NCBI RefSeq assembly: GCF_051020975.1
Contig: NC_135034.1
Span: 5,394,001 to 5,458,000, forward strand
DNA from: Osmia lignaria lignaria
Lineage: Eukaryota; Arthropoda; Insecta; Hymenoptera; Megachilidae
Length of the DNA stretch: 64,000 nucleotides
Direction of reading: 5' to 3'
The notes under the pieces were generated by a model. The model was not told the origin of the DNA. It made no database searches and saw nothing but the letters and a program-made list of their open reading frames with translations. The translations under genes were made by a program, and so were the position numbers. This document shows, in pieces, positions 47,741 through 60,182 of this stretch (the first letter of the stretch is position 1; each line of letters begins with the position of its first letter).

Positions 47741-48001
47741 ACGAGCTAAAGCGAACTAGAGCGAGATTCGAAGCTGTAGCACGCTTGATTGTCAAAAATT
47801 AGGTGCGTGACCCGGCAGGAAATATTTCCGAAATTTGCCCCGCCTGCTGAAAAGGTTGGCCATCCCTGCTCTAGAGGCAACCCTTTATCGGCCATTTCCG
47901 GTGAAACCGTTTACCGTTTAACCTGTACAAAAGTGACAGAAAGTCTAAATGCTATAACCTCCTTTTCAAGATTGAAAATCTGAGATACGGGTTGGCTAAT
48001 A
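47741..48001 (+). repeat. Dispersed repeat, copy B, interrupted by an hAT-like end
   Basis: Blocks matching the reverse complement of 23176-23370 occur on both sides of a foreign insert: GAGCTAAAGCGAACTAGAGC (about 47743-47763) to the left, and CTAGAGGCAACC through AGATACGGGTTGGCTAATAA to the right. Confidence 0.65.
47772..47863 (-). mobile_element. hAT-like terminal fragment inside repeat copy B
   Basis: On the minus strand the fragment begins CAGGGATGGCCAACCTTTT, the typical form of an hAT terminal inverted repeat. The bases abutting this end read CTCTAGAG and could be a target duplication. The other end is not recognisable, so the element is a fragment about 92 bp long. Confidence 0.45.
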
Positions 48002-49704
48002 AAGCATAGAGTAGGACAATTCTTCTCCTTAAGTAAAGGAAGCCTAAGTTGCATACGAATTTACTTCCCCTCGATCAAGGGAAGCCATTCTTCGATGCAT
48101 ATTTTCCGACAGTCGTGCACCGATTACGTACATGTAGTTACACACATGCACTCGACAGTCGGTCACGTGCACGCTAGTAGATTCGCTCCCACACTTACGG
48201 TACGACTCCTCCGCGCCATCCTACATGTATACAATATGTATATGTCCAAAAATACGCAAGTCGTGTGCATGGTGTGTAACGGGTTACGTAAGAACGGTTT
48301 AAACTTTTGCAGTGACCACAATGCAATTCGAATTCGTTTCGAGCAATCCACCCGAGTCAAGGTGCATTGCACGGACATTTTTATGCACATTGCTCAATGA
48401 AGCATCACTGTGCGATTCGGTTAGCTTCCGAGCAAAATGGTGGAAAGTAAAAGTAGTCTGGTCGATGAGTATCATTTCTACTGACGTTCAAACACGCATG
48501 CATTAAATAAAAATAACTCGTGCAAGTCATATTTCAGTTTTATGCTTTAAATGCACATTTTAACGATTTACCAGACGACGTTGGGTCTTCACACGTTACA
48601 CGCTACGATAATATCTTGTATACGCCTAATTGATGCGTAGATACACACCGTGAACAATTCGCCCGTAACTGTGATCACGCGTGCGATCTATCAGACTGTA
48701 ATCAGATCTTCCGCGATTATTCTTTTTACATAAGTCGCGACTATAATTGGTAGCGCTCCGAATTGTTATCAGGGATCGTAGAATTTTACCCGTTTTTGTA
48801 AGATATAATTTTGAGACAGGTTAGAAATTAAATGTCGTTTAAATTAGATAGTGCCATTATTAATAAATTAGTTAAGTTAGTTAAATGTAGAAATTAAATA
48901 GTGTCGTTAACACTGTATTTTAATTTTACAAGATAACAACCAAGAACAACTTGTTTATGTAAAAGAAAGCTTCTCGTTTTCTTTCCACGAGCATCTTCTT
49001 TTTTTTAGTTTATTCAGCTATAATTTCATGTCATTTTGAAATACTATAATTCTACTTCTCATATTTCATTACTCCAACCGCTTGAGCACCTAGATACGCC
49101 TGCGGTTAATAAATATATATAACACGATAAATATTAGTGTGTCATCGAGCAAACAAACCGTGTATAATATTATAATATTTAACAGAATTTAAACGAAGTA
49201 CTTACCGTTAATAATTCAGCCACTTATCTTCCGAAAAATAACAGTAGTTATTCATTTCGAATAAATGATCCATTACTATCAAGATAGGCATCGCTATTTC
49301 TCGTAATGCTTTTCATATACATATAATAAAATAAGTGAACAGTCATGTTGGTAATCTAAATTTATACAGAATTTCAAAGTCAATCATTTGTATATGTATA
49401 TATAATTTACCAACAATTATAACTTAGTTTCTCAACAAGAAGCATAGGTGCATCGAATTCTTAATTCAGCAGCGTAGATACATTTTATATCAATTTTCAA
49501 TGCCATTACGGATATCTTTTTAAAGATAAAAGATCTCCTTGACCGATGACTCATTTGTCGAAAAAAGGTTCCAAGAATGGCACGCCTGTGCATTATCAAA
49601 GCTGATGACACACAACTTTGAATATTGCATTTTCTTACATTTCTGTACTTGGTTAACAAAACATGATTAACGTATTTCTATTTATAAACCTGTTTTCCAT
49701 TCAG

Positions 49705-49821
49705 TTAACTGCAGTGACTACAGATCCAAAAAAACTGGACATGACAATGTTTTCTAGGAATCTTCAATTTGTGTCTCGAGGACGACTGCCATCTCCTTTA
49801 GCTGAGTATAAAAACGTGTAA
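49705..49821 (+). CDS. Unidentified terminal coding exon, copy 2 (related to 30847-31104)
   Basis: A good acceptor (GTTTTCCATTCAG) opens a 38-codon phase-0 exon ending in TAA: LTAVTTDPKKLDMTMFSRNL, then QFVSRGRLPSPLAEYKNV. The first half is closely similar to the end of the segment at 30847-31104; the last 18 residues differ. I do not recognise the protein. The upstream exons of this transcript were not found between here and the ABHD promoter; they may be small or lie further away. Confidence 0.45.
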   Translation, partial: LTAVTTDPKKLDMTMFSRNLQFVSRGRLPSPLAEYKNV

Positions 49822-49989
49822 CACTTCGTACTGAAATAGTGAACGCAAGTTGACGGTAACGGCAGATTGCTTCGATGTATCACCGATACCAGATGAAGGT
49901 TTCATTATGAGCGTTTGGTGACATCACGCGTTAATTATAAATTAATTGTTAAATTAAATTGCTCATGAAAAAGAATCTCAAATTCGAAA

Positions 49990-50443
49990 GATTTGCATTT
50001 TAAAAAAACTGCGACAAATTAAATCTTTTTAAAATCGACCACAGCGTCACCTATACGAAAACGTCTGAAACTACTCAATAATTTACCGACTTTGTGGTGG
50101 TCGGCTACGAAGTCGGTAATGTTCACAAAAGTTATTTGAATTTGTTAAAATATAATAAATGAACAACGAGCATGTTTTAATCAAGGCGGCGTTAAGATTT
50201 TTCTTGAAGGCGGTTTCTTTATTACTGACTTCGTTGCCGGCCGCCACAAATTTCGGAACACTAGCGCCATCTATCCGCAAGTAGCGGAAACTACTCGTTG
50301 AATAGTTTCAGTCGATTGCTAATAGATGGCGCTAGTGTTCCCGCAGCCGGTAACTTGTTGAGTAGTTTCAGCCGTCTTTGTAGAGATGGCGCAAGAATCG
50401 AATTAAAAAATTTTAATTTATGGTGGGCTTTTTAAAATACATG
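49990..50443. mobile_element. Long-inverted-repeat MITE, copy 2, carrying a nested element
   Basis: The outer arms (TTTTAAAAAAACTG...CTATACGAAAACGTCTGAAA on the left; TTTCAGCCGTCTTTGTAGAG...GGGCTTTTTAAAATAC on the right) match copy 1 at 35067-35370, as do the internal AGCGCCATCTATC and GAAACTACTCGT blocks. This copy is about 150 bp longer because of the insert at 50093-50248. Confidence 0.75.
50093..50248. mobile_element. Nested 156-bp inverted-repeat element
   Basis: The left end TGTGGTGGTCGGCTACGAAG (then TCGGTAAT) is the imperfect reverse complement of the right end ATTACTGACTTCGTTGCCGG (then CCGCCACA). It lies exactly where copy 1 of the host MITE has no insert, so it jumped into the MITE. 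There is no coding capacity. Confidence 0.65.
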
Positions 50444-50714
50444 TTTATCAAACAATTACTTTAGTAATTTTGCGGTTTTGTGTTGATTCTGATTTTTACG
50501 AAATAAAATTAAATCGAGTCAATATGGCGCCTTTTCAATTGCGATTTACTTTTGCAATTAATTTACAATTAACGTATAATGTCACCAAAGGCTTCATAAT
50601 AAAGCCTTCACCTGTGCACTAATAATAAGACAGCAGCAATAAAAAGCTGCGTATTGTATATAGAGAACACACATGATTATTATTACATACAAAATGTAAA
50701 TCATATTATTCAAT

Positions 50715-52435
50715 TTAGTATGCATGGTAATTCATACTTTGACGGAGAGTCATACAGTCAACTTCATCAATTTTCATCGTGTTCGTTTTAACATTGATAT
50801 CTTCTTCTATTTGAAGTTGTGTTTTTAGTAAATAACGCAACGACGCATGAGCCTATAAAAATTTACACCAATTAAATAACCGTATAAGTGAAAGTAAAAT
50901 ACACATGAATGATAGTAGTATCAACAGTATAAACCTCGAATAACGTTGCTTGCAATTCTGATACAATTTCTCGTAAATCATACACTTCTTTAACGAGATT
51001 AGTTTCAACTAGATCTCGGGTGAGTTCCAGACCAGGTCGTTGACAACGATTGCCAAGTCTCGTGTGCGCTAAAGCTAAATACTTTTCCTTTTCCGAAATT
51101 GATTTTTCTATGCGTGTGATATTTTGAGTCATCTCGTTTGCTTGCCGCATTATCTACAAATATGCATATGTTAGAAAGTTTTCATAAAATGTCCTTCGTT
51201 ACCTCAAGAAACAGGGTGAGCCTGGACCCCAATATTTTAAAGTTCTACAATAGTTAAGTTAGTAGTTATGAATAAATTTCTCACCTCAGAATGTTGTAAC
51301 TCCAATTTTGTTTTCGCTTCTTTCGTTTCCTCGATGCGTCGTCTAAAAGCATTATCAGTAACATTTTTCTGCTCATTTAAATCCTCGATAATTTGTTTAA
51401 TAATTGTGTCGATATAACAGCGCATTGGTCTGGCGCTGTTTATTTCTTTTGAGGCAGCAATGATATTATTATTCGTCTGCATCTCCCATTCATTTAGCTC
51501 GATAGTCCTTAATAATTATTATTATATTGTTATTATAAAATCAAATAGTTGTATAAATCGATTATATAATTAAAGTGGTACTTGCGATGGATCGAGACGC
51601 GAGCTGCCATGGTAAATGCTTAAATTTAAGCTAGTCTCTTTCAATGTTAAATTATGTCTGTCGATACGTAAATTATTTTCTTTATCTTCAAGCTCGTGAT
51701 CCATATAATAAAGCGTCGCTTTTAATCGTCGTATTTGTTCCTGAGTTTGTTCCAAGATTCGCACTAATAAACTTTCAGCGCCTTTAATTATCTCGCATTC
51801 TTTTACCAATTCTTTCTCAACGTCGTCGCGGACTAGATCAATTCCTAATCTATGCTCTCTGTAATAAAATATTAATAATTTATTAAATTATTAATTTTAT
51901 TTATTTTGTAGAAAACTGACCTGAAAATGAGACATTTTTCACAAACGACAAGCGCGTTCTTCTTTACGGAGGATAACGCGTCCATGATACGTTCCTTGTA
52001 TATTAAAAGGGCATCGCTTTCAAGAAGAACTTCTTTCCTTATACGTAATAATTCTTTCTTACGAAATTCAATATCCTCTAGTTTTTCTTTAATTCTATAG
52101 TCTGTTTCTTCTTTGTTATTTCGTGCTTTTTCGGTGCTGCACTCACAAACACGTTGCGATTCATTTAGGAGCCGCTCCGCTAATTCTTGTTGCGCTTCGG
52201 AACATCGATATCTAATGGATAAGTTAAATTATTAATTGGAATTAATTAAAATTTTAAATTTTTATTGATCTAGGAAATTTATTTTATATCAATCATAAAA
52301 AGATTTTTACAATATTTGATTTAGTTTTATTTCAATTGATTATTCATACCTGTAGCGATTAACAAGATGCCACTCGTTCAAACTAAATTTCAATGTGGGC
52401 GGTGGAACGACGATTGGCTCAGGAGTATTTGACAT
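50715..52435 (-). CDS. TEKT1: Tektin-1
   Basis: Seven exons (52435-52350, 52211-51921, 51858-51582, 51497-51285, 51153-50935, 50852-50715, the first starting at the ATG at 52435; the count is six coding blocks by these coordinates) encode 407 residues, close to the 418 of the human protein. Almost the whole chain is predicted coiled coil. PPPTLKFSLNEWH at the start, REHRLGIDLVRDDVEKELVK, and the tail TNTIKIDEVDCMTLRQSM match tektin-1 rather than tektins 2-5. Tektins line the inner wall of the A-tubule in cilia and sperm flagella. The tektin nonapeptide, usually RPNVELCRD, reads RPGLELTRD here (about residues 328-336), lacking the usual Asn and Cys. The start of the block at 51497 uses a CGAG acceptor because the nearer AAG would break the frame. 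Confidence 0.93.
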
Positions 52436-53106
52436 TTTCTTTGAAATTTTGAAATACAGCTACCTGTTCCAAGAACACCCTCCTTTTAAAGGGACCACTT
52501 CCTGGTTTGATCTATATGCAAATGGATCAGTATTAAAAAGGTTTCTATAGAAACGTTGCTAACAATTTTGAAATTCACATAACCGCACAGTAAGTAAATT
52601 TTACTACTTCGCATATCGGTAGAGTAACATGACGTTGTCCACTTACTCTCGTTTCTGTTTCACCTGTTTCACATTAGAGGCCTCTGTGCGCAAAAGAAAC
52701 TGTTACGGCAACCATGTTTCATATCTAGTTAAATGTTCTGGTCGCGGTGAATGTCGATGTTTTCCCCTTATTTTTTAATTTGCCGCGTATGCAACGCCGT
52801 GACACAATGGCGGCTTCCGTTATAAGCTCATACTTTTTGACGACCGTTTTCGATAAAATGTAAAGATCTGTCGAAATTGTGCTCTTTTCGACAGGCTTTA
52901 GACGTTTAAAAATGACATAGGGATATCGAAACTTTAAGGTATTCGCGGAGAGGCTTTCTGGGGGGTATTAATACACGTTATAAGGTATGGATTCTTCTGA
53001 TCAATAACGAATTTCAGAATCGAAGCGATAAATTACACATATAATGTGTCTTTCATTTCAAAAAATTAATTCTTGATTTTTCAGAGTAAAATACACATAC
53101 GACAAA
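52436..53106. promoter_or_regulatory. Bidirectional promoter region between tektin-1 and Bre1
   Basis: The two genes diverge with start codons 671 bases apart. AATGGCGGC at 52806-52814 matches the core of the YY1/Pho site, common near the starts of housekeeping genes. A Bre1 5' UTR exon likely ends at 52984 (donor GTATGG), and its intron closes at a TTTTTCAG acceptor, exon resuming at 53085. Confidence 0.55.
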
Positions 53107-56100
53107 ATGTCAAAGCGTCCTGCAGATAGCGGGGATTCCGGCTCCCAGCCGCCTATTAAAAAAGTTCAATTCGAGCCGATTTTAATCGGACCTATATCAA
53201 CCTTAGAAGAAATGGACATGAAAGTTCTTCAGTTTCAAAACAAAAAATTGGCTCAGGTAAGAATGATTTATGTATGAAATTAAAAGAAAATAGATGGAAT
53301 CCTGAATTTTTACTTATAATTCTGACTCTTTCATTTTTAGTTACAACGGTTTAATATTATGCTATTATTTTTATGATGTTCCCTCAGATGTTCATTTCAT
53401 CAAAGTATAAAGCTCCCTGATTCTTAATTTTCATATTATAATGTCTTTTACAGCGGTTAGAACAGCGCCACAGAGTAGAAGCTGAATTAAGACAAAGAAT
53501 TGAACAATTAGAAAAAAGACAAATGCAGGATGATGCAGTACTCAATGTTGTTAATCGTTATTGGAATCAGTTGAACGAGGACATACGTGTATTACTTCAG
53601 AGATTTGATGCTGAAACAGCTGATGAATCAGAAAATAAGAGTAAGAAATAATGAAACTGTTACATAATTAAATATGTATGAGGTGGAATATGTTCCATTT
53701 TGTATTTGTAGATGAAAGTGAAGCTACAACATCATTTCTAATGCAATTATCTTCTTGGGATAAAGAAGAGTTAGATGATAAATTAGCAAACCGTGTTCAA
53801 GTGTCCAAGCGTGCTGTTTCTAAAGTTGTACAGGCATTTGACCGTCTTTCGCAAAGAAATGAAAAGATTACGCTTGCACTGAAAGGAGAGTTCGATGGAG
53901 GTAATGTAATTGAATGTATCAGATAGATGTACTGAATTAAAATAAAATTTTATATTACAGAAGAAGCACCCAATATCGATGAAGTAGTCCGCAGAGCAAA
54001 TGCCGAAATACAAATGGAAAATAGGAATCTTCAAGCAATAAATATACAACTCCATGAAAAATATCACACTATTTCATTAAAGGTAAGTTCATTTATTTTA
54101 TATGTTTATTTGTATATTTTTTTATAAATGGGTTTCCCCTATAGATGTCAGAATTACAAGATACTATAACAGGAAAAGATACGTTAGCCGCCGAACTTCG
54201 CAATCAGGTGGATGATCTTCAATATGAATTAAATAAAGTACGAGCACGTAATGATAAATTAGAGCATCATCTTGGAGAAGCCATTGAAAAACTAAAGGCG
54301 TTCCAACAAATTCATGGTTCAGATGAGAAGGGTAGTAATAAACCAAGTACTTTAGTTGCATCAAGTGTTTCACAAACAAAGGTAGGGTATTCATAATTAC
54401 ACTAACATTTTAATATATACATATTCAATTTCTTTTTTTTTCCATAGCTTGAAGATTTGCAAAGGGAATTGGAAGAAACAAGAGAATTAGCCAATAATAG
54501 GCTACAAGAATTGGATAAACTGCACCAACAGCATCGTGACGCGTTGAAAGAAGTAGAAAAATTAAAAATGGATGTGAGTTGTTTGGTTTTTGTAAATCTA
54601 ATTTTTATAATGCACAGTATAAAATGTAAATTAATGTCATGTGCAATAAATATTCGAATTACACTTGCTTTTACTTGTTTCTTGTGTTTTACTTCTTTGC
54701 ATTCGAATAAAATGATAAACGGATGGAAGGGTTATTTTTAATGTACGAATTATTATTTTGAAAAGTCTTTTATATTTACAGATACGACAACTACCGGAAT
54801 CTGTTATCGTTGAGACAACAGAGTATAAATGTTTGCAGTCGCAATTTTCTGTATTATATAACGAATCGATGCAATTGAAAACGCAATTAGATGATGCTCG
54901 TCAACAATTACAATCCAGCAAGAACGCACATTTACGTCATATTGAAATGATGGAGGCAAGTTTATTTCATATTATTTCATATAATCTTATAAAATGTCTG
55001 CTAATTCGCGTGCATTTATTCTGTAGAGTGAAGAGTTAATGGCTCAAAAGAAATTGCGCGGGGAATGTATACAATTGGAAGATGTATTAGCTCAATTACG
55101 AAAGGAATATGAAATGTTGAGGATTGAATTTGAGCAAAATTTGGCAGCAAATGAACAAACAGGTCCGATTAATAGAGAAATGAGACATTTAATAACGTCT
55201 CTACAGAATCATAACCAGCAGCTTAAGGGTGAAGTTCATCGATATAAACGAAAATACAAAGAAGCTTCTTCAGAAATACCAAGAGTATGTATTTTGTTAC
55301 ACGAATGTCCATAAAGAAAATGAATTAACAAAATGAAAGTCTTTACAGTTGATATCCGTACTTTATTATAGCTAAAGAAAGAAATTGAGGAATTGACGAC
55401 GAAATTGGGGCAGCAAACTTCTCAAGAAAATAAAGAGGGTAGTAATTCAGACGGCAGTGGGAAAGAGGAAGATGCATCAAACTCTCTTCCTGGTTCTACA
55501 CATGTACAAAATAATGCACTATTTTATTATTTGTATTTTCTAAATTATATAGATATGTCATTAAAATTTTTTTTATTAATATAGATTAAGGAAGAAAGTG
55601 GAGTTTCAATTAAAAGGGAATCTGGAGAAGAAGAGGTAGAAACAATTGAAGTTGGAGAAGGAGAAGGAAACAAAGGCACTCCAGATTCGTTAACTCTAAC
55701 TTCTCCAACTCTGAAGAAAGAAAAAGATATTAAACGCGAGAAGGATATTAAGAAAGAAACCATTAAAACCGAGCACCGTGATCCAGCTCACCGTGCTAAA
55801 GACACGAAAATGGCAGAGTCAGAACTGGTTAGAGATTTGAAAGCACAACTCAAGTACGTTTATCTAACAGTATTAAAAATTCTTTTGTATTTTCTTCGTT
55901 ATTTAAATATCATTATAATTATAGAAAGGCTGTGAACGAAATGAAAGAAATGAAACTGTTGTTAGACATGTATAAAGGTGTTGGAAAAGAACAAAGGGAC
56001 AAAGTTCAATTAATGGCTGCTGAACGAAAGACAAGAGCGGAATTGGAAGAATTACGTCAGCAAATAAAGAAAATTCAAGTATATAAAACTACGATTTAAA

Positions 56101-57241
56101 ATTTCTTTTTTTAGGTAATTTGTTTGAGCTGTAAGTACATTATTTTTAGGAAAGTAAACGCGAAGAGCGTAAGAAATTAGCAGACGAGGATGCGCAAATA
56201 AAAATAAAAAAATTAGAAGAACAAGCATACACACTTCAGCGTCAGGTTGCTTCTCAAAAGCAGGTAAGTTTATATGCTTCGAAAATGCTGTGAAATATAA
56301 ATATGCTTAAAACTATGAACGATTGGTAATGCTAAATAGAACTATGTGTGGTTACAGGAGGAGGAGGCTCTTTTAAATGAAATGGAGGTAACCGGGCAAG
56401 CGTTCGAAGATATGCAAGAACAAAATTCTAGATTAATTCAACAATTACGTGAGAAAGACGACGCGAATTTCAAGCTAATGACAGAAAGGATTAAGAGTAA
56501 TCAATTGCATAAATTAGCTAGAGAAGAAAAAGATGTTTTAAAAGAACAAGTCTCTACACTGACAACACAAGTTGAAGCTGCGAATGTTGTTGTTCGTAAG
56601 CTAGAAGAAAAAGAACGTCTCTTACAGAACTCACTCGCTACGGTTGAAAAAGAATTAGCTTTGAGGCAGCAAGCAATGGAAATGCATAAGAGGAAAGCTA
56701 TAGAAAGTGCTCAGTCAGCAGCTGATTTAAAACTTCATTTAGGTAAGGGATTTATTTATAAATTAATTTGTTCCTTCTGAAAATATTTCTTTCGTTTAGA
56801 AAAATACCATTCACAAATGAAGGAAGCACAGCAAGTTGTAGCTGAAAAGACTAGTTCCTTGGAAGCAGAAGCGTATAAAACAAAAAGACTACAGGTAAGC
56901 TTTAAGAGTTTTCAAGTGAATGAATAAATTAATAATGATTATTGTTATATTTTTTGTAGGAAGAGATAGCTCAGTTAAGACGTAAAGTTGAAAGAATGAA
57001 GAAAATAGAACTGGCTGAAACTTTAGACGAAGTAATGGCTGAAGAATTACGGGAGTATAAAGAAACGCTCACCTGTCCGTCTTGCAAAGTGAAACGTAAA
57101 GATGCAGTTTTAACCAAGTGTTTTCACGTATTCTGTTGGGATTGTTTGCGTACGCGGTACGAGACTAGGCAGCGAAAATGTCCAAAATGTAATTGCGCTT
57201 TTGGAGCTAACGATTATCATCGTTTATACCTCTCCACATGA
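53107..57241 (+). CDS. Bre1: E3 ubiquitin ligase Bre1 (RNF20/RNF40)
   Basis: Sixteen coding blocks are read: 53107-53256, 53454-53640, 53712-53900, 53961-54082, 54145-54381, 54448-54573, 54782-54955, 55027-55284, 55372-55503, 55585-55853, 55925-56078, 56150-56263, 56358-56742, 56800-56894 and 56960-57241, together 957 residues (human RNF20 has 975). The N-terminus MSKRPADSG... KKVQFEPI and long coiled coils match Bre1. The C-terminus is a C3HC4 RING with C903, C906, C918, H920, C923, C926, C938 and C941, followed by FGANDYHRLYL, the Bre1 ending. With Rad6-type E2s it monoubiquitinates histone H2B, which promotes H3K4 and H3K79 methylation. The intron after 54955 starts GC (GAG then GCAAGT), the rare GC..AG class; no GT in phase exists nearby. 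A 5' UTR intron precedes the ATG. Confidence 0.95.
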
Positions 57242-59318
57242 AAAAGAAAACTTTAAATTATTGACATTCGTGTGGTACCTCTTAACTTTGTGAATCTTTC
57301 TTAAAATTATAATGTGCATGTTTCTTGTTCCTTCTATTTATTATTCTGATCATTGGTAAACGAGAAACGCAATTGCACATTATCCTACGAAAAGAAAGAT
57401 GTACGTTTGTAAAAATTTCTATCATTTCGTCGAATGTAATATAAAAAAGGATATTGCATTTTTAAAACATATTGTAGTAATTGCAATGAATTTACTGATA
57501 TGCACAAATTACTACATTTTTATAACGTTTTGATCTCACACGCAAAGGGATAAAGTTAAATTTTGTGAAAAAGCGCAATGGATAGAATATTAAAATAATT
57601 AACTGTATTATAATTTTATTTAGTCTTAAAATTCGGCTCGAATATAATTTAGTTACGAAATTGAAACTTGAATTGAGAAGTCGGCTGAATTTTAAGAGTA
57701 ATTTGAAGTAATAGGGACATTGTAATATATTATAAATAGAAATTAAAAAATATTTACTATAGAATTGAAGGTATCGTAATTATTATAAACACGCAGAAAA
57801 TACTTATTTGATAAAAATTACTTCATATAAATTTTTTTTTTTGAAATGATTGAAATGTTAGAAAATATATTAGGAAAAAAATTATAACGTAATTATTAGA
57901 TGTAATTAATTTATTATAATAGAAACGTACTAAGTGCATAAAATAGGGAAATATTTGATTTAGAAACCTCCTTTAACTATAATGTTCTTTTATATTATAC
58001 CTAGTATAATTTAACTCTTTTTCTACACTTTTTCTTAATAAATATTTCAGTTCTTTTACGAAATTAGGGAAACATGAAGATGTTTCTAGGATATTTACAC
58101 AATATAATATGTATATGTGAATGTCGATTTGAATAGAAAGATTGATTGTAAAAATAATCATAATCATCGTTCATTGATGTAATTTTCAATATTTTGTAAT
58201 AAAGATCAACAAATGTATTATTGAATTAAAGCATAAATAGAATATAGATTTCAAATCATATTTTTAATGATTCATAATTGATTGTACTACGTTTTTAAAA
58301 GAGATTAACAATAACTATGTGAAGCTATAGAGTAAAGGATATCTCCTTCCTGACTTAAAACAAAGTTTTATTAAATCTCTTTTATTATTAAATTATTAAA
58401 TGAAAATTTAATTGCCTAGTCGAACTAACGTGGCAGCTATTTATAAATAACATTTTGTTTGCAATTTTGTAAACCGTCTGATATACATATATTTATTGCA
58501 ATATAACAATAATACAATAGATTCGATATTGTAAATTTATTTATCTGAAGCGACGGACCTAATGTCCTTTTACAGAGTTTAATTATTATTAATATTATTA
58601 TCGACATTTATTAGTAAATAAATCATCTATATACCTTATTAAAAGATGCTCGCTATCGTTAAGGGCAATCGAAAATTTTTGATACATTTTTCACTTCACA
58701 AAATATCACGAACAATTTTATTATATTCAAGTTTATTCAATAAAAAGCATATAGTACGTACGTGTATCTACGTATACGTAATGTGTATATATACACGTAA
58801 AAGTTTCTTTGTGTAAATACGAATGGAGGACAAATATATTATTATATTATAATAGTTTTCTGACAGTAGTGCTAATTATGTAATAATAAAAATTTTAGTC
58901 AAGTTTGTATCTATAACGTAAGATGCATGAATAGATTTACATAAAATTTTATATGAAATTGAAGCTAATTAATTTGTACATAACTACTTTTTTTTAATTA
59001 TATAAACATTATACAAATTTAGTTTTGGTGTTTAACAAATTCTGATAAAAATAATAAAGCTTATGAAAAACATTATGGATCGTTTGTTCGGAATATTAAA
59101 TATTTGTATAAAAATTGTTTTCCTTAAATAATTTTCAATCACAAAATAAGTATAAAGTCTGAAAGAAAAAAAAGTATAAATAACGTTAAGAAGAAATAGG
59201 TAATCATAAATCTACCATCTTCTATTTTCAATGTATATAAAATGAGAAAGAAACATATTTATTCCTAATCTTTCCTTAGTACTACATAACAAACACTATC
59301 AATTAGATCGAATATATA

Positions 59319-59515
59319 TTAGGTGTAGGAATTAATTCGGTGCCTTTTCTTTTTTTAACTGACCATTTATTTTCAAAAGCTTATAGAAACGCTAACTGTC
59401 AAATAATCATATTCTCGCGCTACTTTTCATATCGAAAGAAGTGCCCGAAAATATTCAAATTTAAAGTAGCAATGAAGGTGTGATGCTAAAGGCGCCAAAT
59501 TAATTTGTGCAGTAC
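59319..59515. mobile_element. 197-bp MITE with inverted ends
   Basis: Left end GTAGGAATTAATTCGGTGCC and right end GGCGCCAAATTAATTTGTGC are imperfect inverted copies. The interior has no coding potential. The ends resemble mariner-like elements, but that is tentative. Confidence 0.5.
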
Positions 59516-60139
59516 CGAGCATGGCGGGCTTATTCTTTTCGTTCTACTAAATTTCATATTTAATAATTGAAAATTATATTACTCTTTTTTTTTACTAAAT
59601 CATTTTTAATATTAATATCGTCAAAATTAAGATTTTGAGCATTCCTACTTCCCCTGTAATGCCATTTTCCCTACGGAAACCTACTTTGCTCGATCCCGTA
59701 CATCTAATATATTACTACGAATTATTAAAAAATTATATACATATTAAACAACAACGAGTGGATACAAGAAGTTCCTCAGTGTCATGTGTTCTCGGGCCTT
59801 CTTTCTCTTTTAACAGTTTAAAAAACATGAAATGCTTGAAGAAGGACACTTTGTTAATGTTTAACTGATCATTTTTTTTATTGGTGAAAAAGCTTTTGTT
59901 AACCAATCGATTACATTCACTTTACACAACAAATATGTAGTTTCGCAAAGTCAACCGTTCATCGACAGGGTGTATTCGGCGTGTAATTTTACTGATGATA
60001 ATTCGCATCTTTCATAATCGTATCTATATATGAGTCTCTTTCTCTCTTAATGTCCTTGTGTCTGAGTGCGTATCTATTTTACGCGCGAGATTCTTTTGTA
60101 AATGTCAAACTGTCGCGCGCCTCTGGTGCATTAATGAAT

Positions 60140-60182
60140 GCATGCGTGCATGCGTGCGTGCGTGCGTGCGTGCGTGCATGTA
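60140..60182. repeat. GCGT/GCAT microsatellite
   Basis: About ten tetranucleotide units GCGT with interspersed GCAT. Alternating purine-pyrimidine sequence of this kind is prone to Z-DNA, which is general knowledge rather than something shown here. Confidence 0.85.

Larger units (their letters stand above)
47271..49704. other. Region upstream of the ABHD gene
   Basis: It should contain the ABHD promoter (near 47.3-47.5 kb) and holds the dispersed repeat copy B. No coding exon recognised. Any upstream exons of the transcript ending at 49821 were not found. Confidence 0.5.

Noticed and set aside
48095..48506. 101-codon frame upstream of the orphan exon at 49705, tested as its missing upstream exon
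   Set aside because: Its peptide does not resemble the segment upstream of the shared motif at 30847-31104, and no donor in the right phase was evident.
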